A DNA stretch of 64,000 nt, taken from contig JAQFVV010000152.1 of NCBI GenBank assembly GCA_028023455.1, positions 748,001-812,000 of the forward strand, written 5' to 3'. Made by a program: the position numbers and the translations under genes. The notes under the pieces were generated by a model. That model did no database searches, had not been told where the DNA came from, and saw nothing but the letters and a program-made list of their open reading frames with translations. The DNA comes from Epiperipatus broadwayi. Its lineage: Eukaryota; Onychophora; Udeonychophora; Euonychophora; Peripatidae. Positions 24,626-34,465 of the stretch are shown in pieces (the first letter of the stretch is position 1; every line of letters starts with the position of its first letter).

Positions 24626-25566
24626 AATTTTAATACTTGGTTAATGATAAATGAAAAGAAAATTATATAGTATAAATTGATACAATTTTTTTTCTCTTTT
24701 TTGTACATATTGTATTGTCCTTATAATAAATTCTAATTAATTTTATATAAAAGGGATATATATCACAAAGTATGCAAAGTAGATTGAAATTGTAAGATAG
24801 TTCCAACACATTGAAAAGGGCAAAAATCAATATTTTTTGAAAAAATAACTTTTCTGTATTGTTGTTATATATATATATGCACAGAGTTATTGCTGTTATA
24901 TAAAGACATTTTATTTTATATTATAATGTATGATTTATTTCAATATACGAATTAATAATTTTTTTAACAGATGTTATATTTGAAATATTTTTAAGAACAT
25001 GGAAATATCTGTTCCATTTTTATTTTAGAAAAATCAAAATCAGATGACATAGACACTAACCTATAAAAATAGTTTTGAATGTAGCTGCTTTCAAAAAGCA
25101 TTTAAAATTTCTATTTACATTTGTCACTGTTAAAATAAAAATAGAACAGATATTTCCACATTTAAAAGTTGTTTAAATATACATATATTTAAATAGACAT
25201 ACGACCCAAACCATGTGAAAAGGACAGGTTTAAGAATTTCTAAAAGTAAGTTGCATATGAATTAAATTGTAACATGTGCTATATGGCTTACTTGAAATAG
25301 GGTATGTTACATATGTATCTTTAGTGCAAGAGGTTGGTCTGGCATCTGGGATGATGAATGGTTGTGATAAGTTTGAACTAAGATGAATGATGCACTGATG
25401 AAAACATAAACTTAGAATGTGTAAAATCATGCAATGTTTGTATATCTCTCCACAGTGCATAAACATGGATCGAAACTTCTTTCTATCTTGCATGGAAGTG
25501 GTGTAATGAGTGTTCAGATACACTGATAAAACAAATAACTTATATAACATCATCATATTTTTTTAG

Positions 25567-25671
25567 CAGTCGGTCGTATATAAGATCAAGCAGTGGTTCA
25601 AGTGATCGTATGCAACAGAGTGGAATTGATAAGTTAACTGAAGAATTATCGGGTCCATTAAGTAATGTCAG
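25567..25671 (+). CDS. NOS: Nitric oxide synthase, exon (autoinhibitory-loop region)
   Basis: This 105-nt exon lies between acceptor TTTTTTTAG and donor GTAAAT. Its first base completes the Ile codon left open by the exon at 21013. It encodes 35 residues including SRSYIRSSSGSSDRMQQSG and ends in GPLSNV plus two bases of Arg. The end matches the conserved [A/S]GPL[A/S]NVR stretch just before the last FMN-binding loop of NOS. The Ser/Arg-rich part occupies the place of the autoinhibitory insert that is present in calcium/calmodulin-dependent (neuronal, endothelial) NOS and absent from the vertebrate inducible form. Together with the preceding exon the insert is about 48 residues, close to the constitutive type. 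That it regulates the enzyme is inferred from position and length only. Confidence 0.87.
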
Positions 25672-27094
25672 GTAAATTGTTATTTTCATTTTAGATTACT
25701 TTTTGTACAATATAATGAGGTTTTTTATGTTTTAATTGGAAAATATTTAAGCTGTAATTGTTTGCTGTTAATTTTTACATTTGACAGATATATGAAAGAT
25801 TATACATTGTAATGATATAAAAATATGAAAGAATAACCAGATGGCATTAAACAAAAAATAACCAAATGGTGATTAACATGATATCAATCTAGTCAGTTAT
25901 CTACATTAGAATTTTCTTTTTGAAACATTAAACACTGCTTTAAACAATAAAAGGATGAATTTCTGAATATGATTATGCATTGGGTAGATTTAATGTTCTT
26001 TGCATTTATTTCAGTAATGGAAATGTCCATGTTTGTCTTTAGAATTCAGGGTGGATAGATGAATTTTTAAGACTAATAACAAATGTGAGATAAGGACTAG
26101 GAGTTGTACAGATGAAGGGAAATTTTAACCAACAAGGGATAATATACAAATTCTTAAATTTAATTTAAAACCAAAAAAAAACAACAAGATACTACCATGA
26201 GACAACTATATCTACTTTGACAAAAGTACCCATATTATAAGATTTCCAAGTATTTCTCTTGTTTGTTGGACTTGACCTTGCTGTTGATATTTTCATTAGT
26301 GCACAATTTAAATGGTGGAGAGTTCCATGCAAAACACAAGTTATCCAAAACAATAAAGAATTGCAAAATCTACTTATAACTTGATTTGTATATAAATCTA
26401 TTACAGGATTGTGATCTTTATTGAATACAGAAGTTCTATTTTGTTTATCACTTATTGTTGAGAAAAATAGCTAGCTTTTATATTATTGAAGTATTACAAT
26501 TATAACTTGGCATAGATAATATAATAATTCATCAATAGAGGTTTCCTTTTCAATGAAGGAATTATAGATTTAGTCTCTTTGCCCAAAAATTTAGATGTGT
26601 TAGATTTTAAATTCTTTTTTGTTTTTGAGTTGCTCAGATTGTGTTAGGTGATACTTTTAATTTATCTTTTAAGTTTTTGTGCCCCCCCCCCTCTTTATAT
26701 TTTTAAGCAACTTTGTTATTTCCCACTGTGTGGTATTCCTCATTAGAAAAGGAAATGGTGTTTGCAATAGATGATGCCTGGATCTGCTGTTTAATTCTAA
26801 TTGTGGTATGGAATAATTTTTATGTCTTTATTTTGAATAGTTAATATAGCACTATTGGTATTAATTTTATCTTCCAATTTTGTTTAATCTGGCTTCTTGC
26901 CTGCAAAGCTATCAGGAACATTTTTTAAATGATGAGACATTGCCTTACAAAAGAAATACTGTGGGTTGAATACACCTATAAGTGATTAGTTACTATTGTG
27001 AGGTGTCTGTAACTTACAACATGGATATTTACAATTTATCCAAACCACTTCAAACACTTTTTAGCAAAATTCATTATTTGTACATATATATGCA

Positions 27095-27140
27095 ACTATA
27101 TTTCGATTGTCCTGCAGTCTTCTTCAGAGCTATGATGTAA
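27095..27140 (-). repeat. Family C core with hammerhead-like motif, single copy
   Basis: On the - strand CTGAAGA (27121-27127) is followed by AGACTGCAGGACAATC, a near-hairpin, and GAAA (27101-27104). These match the conserved CUGANGA and GAAA boxes and stem II of hammerhead ribozymes. One pair of stem II is broken. Confidence 0.5.
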
Positions 27141-27483
27141 TGATTCTAAAGTCAGCAGAGCTGTTACTACTGGAGCAAGCCTCTATTTTAGCAGAGATAT
27201 AAAGAATGTACTTTTTCCATATTGATTAAGTAAAAGTTGTAAATCTCGAGCTTCTAAGCTGATGTCGTTCTTGATTTGTCTTGCCAGACTTATCAGCTTA
27301 TTGGTATCTATATAGCATATAGTTTTATTCTTTAAGAATTGCTTTTTTTTAAATATTTGCTTTTGAGCAGAATTATAAAACTTTTGTACAGTATATCAAT
27401 TATTATGGCGATCTCAAATTTTTCAGATTATCTTTCATAGATTTTTCTCTGCTAAAAATTCGTAGAATTCATTGCAAGGATAT

Positions 27484-27730
27484 TTCACAATAGAGACATT
27501 GCTGTCAGTAATAGAAATATAGCTCTTTTATCACTGTGGAAGTTATGAAAAGATGTTAATGCAGCTGCAAGCATAAATATTTTACACGATTTGCAAGTGA
27601 TTATGTAATCCTCAGCAATCATTTTTAGATTTTCATGAATATCCTGAATTGAAATAGTATCATAAATTTCTTGCTCATTGTGTGTCTTTGAAAAATCAGC
27701 AATATTTGCTGGAGATAAATTAATTTTATT
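27484..27730 (-). pseudogene. Unrecognised open stretch, probably mobile-element derived
   Basis: The - strand frame is open for about 80 codons without a start: NLSPANIADFSKTHNEQEIY, then DIHENLKMIAEDYIITCKSC and KIFMLAAALTSFHNFHSDKR. A further frame-broken part continues toward 27140 (RQIKNDISLEARDLQLLLNQ). Amphipathic, with one CxxC; I do not recognise the family. It ends next to the family C motif at 27095-27140, so it may be part of the same element. It is not an exon of NOS. Confidence 0.4.
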
Positions 27731-27911
27731 TACATTTTTTTAAATAAATTTATTAATAAAAAGAGATTACAAATAGAATAAATCACGTATACAATAAGTA
27801 AATAATTGAAAAAAGTCTTTGATAATATTTATGAAAAAATTCAAAAAGTGTTAAGTACTAAATTTTGAAACAGAAAATTATTTTTTCAGTGCATTAGTTT
27901 CTTTCTTTTTT

Positions 27912-28013
27912 CCATGTGTCATAGCATCGGCCGGGACACGAACCCACAACCGTCTGCAACCAACTACTTGCTTGCATGGCAGCTGCGATACCTCTCGGCT
28001 AACAACGCAAGAC
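27912..28013 (-). mobile_element. tRNA-derived SINE, copy 3
   Basis: On the - strand it reads GCGTTGTTAGCCGAGAGGTA, GCAAGCAAGTAGTTGGTTGC and GTGGGTTCGTGTCCCGGCCG, then the tail. It is flanked by an exact 17-base repeat beginning TAGTTTCTTTC and ending in six T (27895-27911 and 28014-28030). Confidence 0.9.
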
Positions 28014-28495
28014 TAGTTTCTTTCTTTTTTATTAAAATTTTTCAGAATGAGACAAGGAAACAGATAGAGCCCATTCCTAATCTATTGATAAATCTATTTG
28101 AATTTATAATGGATTATTTATACTAAAGCATTATCTAATTTGTTTTGAATACTATTATTTTACTTGAAAGTTTTAATTATACGATAATCAATGGAATTTA
28201 TTTTCTTTACTAATTGCTTTTGTTCTATTTTAACTTTGCTAGTATTATTCTTAACATTATTGCTTACATTGTGAGTTATATGACTGTAAAATTTCTTTCA
28301 CAAACTTTTAAAATTATTTTTAGCTCTAAAAAGAGCTTATCTTATATATGGAGGCATAACGAATAAAATTAACCATAGAATTAGAAATGATTGGCGTGTT
28401 TTTGATAGAAATAATTTAATATTAAAGGAAATATGTCTGTGTGTTTGAAAAGGAAAGCTTGTAATAAATGTTTTTTTACCAATTCTTATTTAAAG

Positions 28496-28815
28496 ATCTG
28501 AGATTTGGAGCAAAGAGATTGAAAATGAAATACATGGGTGAGATAACAAACAGATGTTACTGACATCATTGAAAGGATTAAAAGCCTGAAGTGGAGTTGG
28601 GCTGAATATATTATTAAAAGAAATAATAATTGATGGGCAGTTGAAATCCGAAACCAGATTTCAAGAGATTGTAAAAACACCTAGAGAAACCATTTGTGAT
28701 ATGGATGGATAATATAAGGATATGTGTTGGGGTGATGTTGAGAAGAGAGATTAGAGATCAGAGAGGGTAGATCAAACTTGGAAAGATCTTCATCCTGCAT
28801 TTGAAAATGATGATG
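28496..28815 (+). mobile_element. RTE-like LINE, 3' tail of reverse transcriptase ORF
   Basis: With frameshifts the + strand reads TDVTDIIERIKSLKWSWAEY, IIKRNNN-WAVEI, SRDCK and, further on, RSNLERSSSCI, followed by a GATGATGAT run near 28808. W-x-W-A-[G/E]-[H/Y]-I-x-R-x-x-[D/N]-x-[R/x]-W is the tail motif also present, better preserved, at 1448-1672 on the opposite strand. This copy keeps more upstream sequence but has many stops. Confidence 0.75.
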
Positions 28816-29619
28816 ATATGTACTGTATATATTGTATATTTACATACATATAAATTAAAGAAAAAAATCAGTAAATACCTAATAATTTAATCAGCCTAAT
28901 TATAATAATTGTCTCTTATTTTTCTATTTTAGTCTAAGATTTTCTATTCAATTCTTGAAGAATTCTGTATCTAATGCTAAGAAAATCACTGAAGAAAAAT
29001 AAAACAGATTTAAATTTTGAATTAGGAAAATAATGGATTCAGAATTTGTTTATTGGATGTTTTAAGAAAACATAAGTTCTATTATGAAGAGGTTAAAGGT
29101 ATATTGTTACTATTTCATTGTAATGTTTTTTTGTAATTTGTACTATGAAAAAAAAGTTACTTTCAAAGCAATGTTTTGGATCTATATACAAGAGTTCCTC
29201 CATGTCTGTACTTTTCATATTTTTATGTTTTCAGTTATTCACAATTCATAAAAATATTAAATGAAATGTATTTAAAAATTAATTAAAAAGATAATTTTTT
29301 AAATATTAATTATTTATTTTATAATCCAATAACTGGATACAGTAATAATCTAAATATCACAGCAAATAGCAACATTAAGTCTTTTATCTTCTCATTATAA
29401 AACTCTATTTCTAAAAAATACAAACTCTGCTTAAAATTTAAATAGATATTAATTTTATTTTCTATAGTTTGTATATTTAATGATACTTTTGTATACTATA
29501 TAAATTTACTTTAGTAAACACAATAAAAACTTTTAAAATAATGTGTATAGCAAACTTACTTAAAATAATGTGTGTAGCATATTTATGTTATATAAAGAGC
29601 TCGCAAATAAGCTCTTAAC

Positions 29620-29905
29620 AAGCTTTATAGACAATTCCTAATCCCAGATCAGTTTCTGCTACTGGCTTTCTCAGTGAGGTGTTAGATTAAAAATACCAGT
29701 TCAAGCCTAGTGCTTTATCTAATAGATAACTTAAGTAGAAAATCTGAAATTTTAAGCCATCTATACATCTTCCAATCCAGCTAGCTAACTTAAATAGTCA
29801 TATGGGACTGAACTAAGTTTAGACACACCATATGTTAATAGCTCTTTGTATAACATTTGTAATACAAGCTTGTTTAAATTAGGTCATGTGACATCTGACT
29901 TGATT
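29620..29905. repeat. Possible diverged repeat
   Basis: CAGATCAGTTTCTGCTACTGGC...TCTCAGTGAGGTG, AGTCATATGGGACTGAACTAAG and AGGTCATGTGACATCTGACTTG resemble, at a distance, parts of family B (CTAGTTTCTGGCTT; AGTCATATAGGTCTGAACTC AGTT at about 16252-16275; GGTCATGTGATGTTT). The order is also similar, so this is probably an old family B copy. Confidence 0.5.
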
Positions 29906-30484
29906 TCTTTGTAAGCATACTTGCTTTTGTATAAGTACTAAATTTTAAAATTAAAATGGTAAAGTAAAACAATATTTTTTACAGAATATCTTAATATATT
30001 ATTTTATCACAATTCATATCATTTTTGATAGCTCATCATTTTAAATAGCATGGAAAAGATGTTATGCAGGCATAAATTTCTTAATAACAGCCATTTTTCA
30101 ATTTAATACAGGCCAGATCAAATAATAGGCTTAGGTATTTTTGTTTCAGATACCTGTTGCATAACCAAACAATCAGTTATTCAATACTGGCTAGTAAGTC
30201 AATCTCTAGCCACTATTAATTAAACAATAAAGATCACTTATTAGTCTGTATTGATCAGATGAGTTTGAATTGTAAAAATGCTATGCCCTTTACTATTAAT
30301 GGGAAAGGTACCACGATCATGCAGACATTGATTCTGTGATTACTTTTTTTATCTTAACGTTCAGTTTCAATATGCATATCTATTTATTTATATCATTAAA
30401 AAATGTAATTCTATTATTTCAAAAAATTCTGATTTTGATAATAATGATATTAACTGCAACAATAAATTAATGTAATTATTTTAG

Positions 30485-30659
30485 GTTTTCTGTGTTTGGA
30501 TTAGGATCGAGTGCATATCCCAATTTTTGTGCTTTTGCCAAAACTATTGATCAACTTTTAGAAGAATTGGGTGGAGAGCGAATTTTGAAAACAGGAGAAG
30601 GAAATGAATTATGTGGGCAAGAGGAATCATTTAAAAAATGGGCTCAGGAAGTTTTTAAG
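30485..30659 (+). CDS. NOS: Nitric oxide synthase, exon (FMN-binding loop)
   Basis: This is the clearest coding segment in the window. The 175-nt exon starts after TTTTAG, with G completing the Arg codon from the previous exon, and stops at AAG before donor GTATTG, phase 0. It reads [19 protein letters not shown], then [20 protein letters not shown] and [15 protein letters not shown]. GLGSxAYPxFCAF and ELGGERIL...GxELCGQE are hallmark flavodoxin-like segments of NOS that contact the FMN isoalloxazine and phosphate. Related diflavin reductases such as cytochrome P450 reductase have similar folds, but this exact combination is NOS. No stop or frameshift is seen and codon use is A/T-rich like the surroundings. 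The cofactor shuttles electrons from FAD to the heme domain of the partner subunit. Confidence 0.97.
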
Positions 30660-30865
30660 GTATTGTATGTGTGTATATATTAATAATTTTAATAACAATT
30701 TTGTATGCATTTTTATAAGAAAGTTTAACTACAATGTAATCAAACAAAGCATCAATTAGAAACTGTCATTTTAACCTAAAATCATGCAACCTTGTAATAG
30801 TATTTGTCTAATTGATTGTAAACCAAAAGTAAATTCTACTTTACATCTATCTTTCTTCAAGTTTT

Positions 30866-30869
<4 letters not shown>

Positions 30870-30921
<52 letters not shown>
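30870..30921. repeat. (TA)n microsatellite
   Basis: About 25 uninterrupted AT units, 210 bases after the NOS donor site at 30660. Confidence 0.97.
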
Positions 30922-30927
<6 letters not shown>

Positions 30928-30974
30928 AATTCTATATATATTTCTTTCTTCTTCTTCTTCAGTAATTTTGCTTA

Positions 30975-31315
30975 TTCATATGCAACTATATATCTTATTA
31001 AATAATCACCATCTTCTTATACCTTTAAGCAAATAATGTTTATTATCATAATAATAGTTTCAACTGTTCCTCACAGTCTTTTTCAGATCTCAATATATTC
31101 CTTTACCTTTCCCTTTCCACCATTTTATTTTATTTTATTTTAATGCAAGTAATGACAATAGTAAAATAAAATAGTGGAAAGGGAAAGATAAAGAAATCTG
31201 CAGAAGACTGCGAGGAACAGTCGAAACTGTTATTATAATAATAAACATTATTTGCTTAAAGGTGTAAGAAGATGGTGATTATTTAATAAGATATATAGTT
31301 GTATATAAAATATTA
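30975..31315. repeat. Foldback, family C, copy 2, with hammerhead-like cores
   Basis: ATATATCTTATTAAATAATC ACCATCTTCTTATACCTTTA at the left is mirrored by TAAAGGTGTAAGAAGATGGT GATTATTTAATAAGATATAT at the right. On the + strand of the right arm, CTGCAGA (31198-31204), AGACTGCGAGGAACAGTC (a 5-base-pair hairpin GACTG/CAGTC) and GAAA (31223-31226) form a hammerhead-like core with one changed base in the first box. The left arm has the mirror version on the - strand (CTGAAAA...GAAA). The middle is (ATTTT)n-like sequence. Confidence 0.85.
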
Positions 31316-31411
31316 TATCTGAACTATTTTCCTTATATAATCTTGGGAAGTAAGGCAAAAATGGTCTTAATTTTGGTTTAAAATGAGTTAGACAAATGTA
31401 TTACTATATAG

Positions 31412-31416
<5 letters not shown>

Positions 31417-31493
<77 letters not shown>
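31417..31493. repeat. (TA)n microsatellite
   Basis: Uninterrupted AT run of about 38 units, ending ATATTGTAAGCAG. Confidence 0.97.
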
Positions 31494-31495
<2 letters not shown>

Positions 31496-32164
31496 AAGCA
31501 GTGCATATCCTATAAGAAGCCTCAATTTAAAAATAACAGCATTTTTTATAACCAATAAATTCTTAGTAGAAAAAGACTTTTATTCCAGAAATGATGAGTG
31601 TAACATGCTAGCATCTATTCTCAAACAAAATTTTATGTGTATAGGCAAAAAAGAAAAAAATATTTTGTCAACTAATAATACAAACAGAAATTATTAAAAT
31701 TATTATCTAAGCAAGAAACTTATCCATTTATTAAATTTTATATATGTATTGAGAGTTTGTTTTGAAATAAATTTGGATTAGCAAAGACAAATCTTATTTT
31801 TATTTTTATGTTTCCTTTCTTATTTTATGAATCATCATCATATGTTTTCTTATTTATGTTTTCAAAAACATAACCATTGATAATATTTGAATTGGGGTGG
31901 CTAATTTGTTTTTTGATAAACATGGCATAGATTAAGATAAAGTTTGTATACAGGGAACTAATTTAGTTTTAAAAAAACGCATATGACAATTCATGAAAAG
32001 ACTGTAATGGTAGTTTTAGTAATCAGAATATATTATAATAGACTGAAGAAATTTGTACTATGAGAGACATCATTGAATAGTGGAGTATTCACTACAGTCT
32101 GTCTTGGGAAGTTCATCTCATGAACATAATGAAATTAGGGTTATACTGTTAATATTTCTATTAT

Positions 32165-32816
32165 TATTTAAATACATAATGGCCAGTTATCAAAAAGACA
32201 GATATTACAGTGCCATGTATAGAAGTAAGTAATGAAAAGCAGGCTGCATAAATACCAAAAGTAGCAAAGAAAATGTTGCTGGAACAAGTATATTGACCAG
32301 CTTAATGGCTGAAATGAAAGGTAGTATCAATAATAATATAAAAAACTATCGAGAAAGATGAGTGATCTGAAAGAGCAACTAAAAATCGAAAAGGAAATTT
32401 TTATAAAAGAAAACAAAAAATATAATAATGAGAAAGCAGCGTCAAAAGATCAACTAGAGATGATGCAATGCTGTTGCCACAAAAAGTAGAAGATGATTCT
32501 AATTCAGATGACAAATAAATTGCACATCATTGCCACAGTGCATTAGTTAGAGGAAATAGCAAAACATTGTCATGAAATTTAAAAGAAAATATAAAATAAT
32601 AAATAATAATGAAGATAAAATATATATGCAAGAGACTGACAATGTCAGTATTGAGATTTTGGGTGATGATAAAAAAGTTGATGCCTGCATTATGGCTGAT
32701 AATTTGACTGAAACCATCAATGAAGCACCTGGTGAGAAGGAAAATGGCAAAAAAGTGATAACTGTAAATAATGGAAAGAATACTTTAAAAGTGCAAATGT
32801 TAATCGAAGAGTGGTA
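32165..32816 (+). pseudogene. Decayed coding remnant with coiled-coil character
   Basis: Frame-broken + strand translation includes TSLMAEMKGSINNNIKNYRE, SDLKEQLKIEKEIFIKENKK and NEKAASKDQLEMMQCCCH, then an open frame from 32572 (82 codons: acidic/lysine-rich, YMQETDNVSIEILGDDKKVD). The heptad-like first part would suit a retroelement gag or a structural protein. I do not recognise the family, and the GTAAGT at 32814-32819 could be coincidental. Confidence 0.35.
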
Positions 32817-33064
32817 AGTTATTATATTGTAATGGTCAGATTTAGCAATAGTTCATCTTTTTATATTTTCTCTATTAGTTTACACAAATTTCATGGGCAT
32901 CACCTCACTTTAAACATCAGGAAATAAATTAACACATACATTAAAAACAATATTTTATTCAATGTAATGTAACCATTACACAGCCCGATTTGTAATACTA
33001 GGCTAAATCACAGAGAACATAATTTACTCCCATAAATGATGGTAGACCACACAATATTTTATAA

Positions 33065-33362
33065 ACATCATATGATCACCATTTCTTATGCTTGCTTATA
33101 ACTTATTAAAATAGGCAAAACTCTCCATACAGTATTGCCACTCAGTGCAAGCCAGAGTAATCAATGTATGCCAGAAGGCTTGTGCAGTGCTCTCAGATCC
33201 AAGGCTCCTCACTGATGAAGGCCACAAGCCAGAAACTAATCTGGGGATACTGGATGAGTAGGCATTAGATGGGGATTTTATGCACAAGCCTTCTGGCATC
33301 CATTGGTTACTCTGGCTTGCACTGAATGGCAATACTCTATGGAGAGTTTTGCCTGTTTTAAT
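33065..33362. repeat. Foldback element, family B, copy 3 (inverted)
   Basis: The same termini as the other two copies (TAGGCAAAACTCTCCATACA at 33113 and TATGGAGAGTTTTGCCTGTT near 33350). The characteristic tail lies on the left as its reverse complement (CATATGATCACCATTTCTTA, TGCTTGCTTATAACTTATTA), so the element is in the opposite orientation to copies 1 and 2. The interior is short: one GCTCTCAGATCCAAGGCTCC block, then CCAGAAACTAATCTGGGGAT. Confidence 0.8.
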
Positions 33363-34224
33363 CTTTCATAAACAAAGTAACAAATCATGTAATGATAATT
33401 TATTTACAAGGGTACTTATTAATTAATGTATAATTTATTTTCTTTAATAAAATTAACTGATCAATTTATTTACAAAGTATAACCATTAATTGATATGCAA
33501 TTTATTGTTTTTGCAAAATCTTTTACTTTTTATACATCATAGTATCAAGATATTCATAGATACATCTTTAACCCTTACTTCAATCAACTTAAATATAACT
33601 CTATACATGTATAAATTCATAAATATAACATTTCTTTGACTCACATATCTCCTAGTACTTACACGTCCATATGTTCTATATGGGATAGACATCAAATGGT
33701 CTTTTTAAATGCTAATCCTAAAATAACTATAAAGATGGCCTGACCATAACTGAATAAATATTCTAAAACAATAATTATAAGGAATGGCCTTTGGTCTTAA
33801 ATCTAATTTAATACAACTACAATTTATACCATGATGACTCATTCTGAGATTGATCCCTAACTCATTAAACTGATAGGAAGGTATTCTCCCACATCGATGC
33901 AAGCACCTGTGAACAATAAACATTGAACAACTACTTATATATAAATCCATCTACATAAAATCCAATTTCAATAATCAAATATAAGTTTAACTAGAAACAA
34001 ATGAGACTAAAGGAAATAATGACATCATTAATTGCAGTTATTTGAGACTTAAGCAATTTATATGTGTGCATTGTATTTACATGATTATCATTCTTTCTTT
34101 GTCTTTTCTCTTTATTAATAGCTTATATAAAATTCATAAGCTCAGCATATATATGTGATATATAATATATTTTTAAAAAAATGATTTTAACAAGTAAAGA
34201 AGATATTCTTATTCTTCTCCTATA

Positions 34225-34465
34225 TATTGCTTATAATAACTCCTCTCATATACACTTTAATGCAAAAAAAAGTTTTTAATAAAACTTCTTTATTTTCCTG
34301 ACAGTTTCAACCATCCAGCAGTCTTCATCAGAGCTTTTCAAATTTCTTCTACTAAATTTCGACTGTCCAGCAGTTGAAACTGTCAAGAAAATAAATAAAT
34401 TTTATTAAAAATTTTTTTTTTGCATTAAAGTGTATATGAAAGGAGTCATTATAAGCAAAGAACTA
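34225..34465. repeat. Foldback, family C, copy 3, with hammerhead-like core
   Basis: TTGCTTATAATAACTCCTCT CATATACACTTTAATGCA at the left is mirrored by TGCATTAAAGTGTATATGAA AGGAGTCATTATAAGCAA at the right. On the - strand of the left arm CTGATGA (34325-34331) is followed by AGACTGCTGGATGGTT and GAAA (34305-34308): both hammerhead boxes are intact, with stem II weakened. The right arm keeps CGACTGTCCAGCAGTTGAAACTG. Confidence 0.85.

Larger units (their letters stand above)
21078..25566 (+). other. NOS intron, 4.5 kb
   Basis: Bounded by GTAAGT and TTTTTTTAG. It contains one tRNA-derived SINE (22242-22326), an inverted-repeat element (23603-23903), a Penelope-like endonuclease remnant (24060-24350) and its adjoining foldback (24455-24625). 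The rest is A+T-rich sequence in which I see nothing. Confidence 0.85.
25672..30484 (+). other. NOS intron, 4.8 kb
   Basis: Bounded by GTAAAT and TTTTAG. It contains a hammerhead-like motif on the - strand near 27101-27127, an unrecognised - strand open stretch (27484-27730), a SINE (27912-28013), an RTE-like LINE tail (28496-28815) and a weak repeat-like block at 29620-29900. I see nothing in 25700-27050 and 28850-29600. Confidence 0.85.

Noticed and set aside
30784-31005. 73-codon open frame with an (Ile-Tyr)n stretch
   Set aside because: It is the translation of the TA microsatellite with flanks; no coding signal.
33705-33950. 81-codon - strand frame
   Set aside because: No known motif, no splice context, and composition like the surrounding intron; probably chance.
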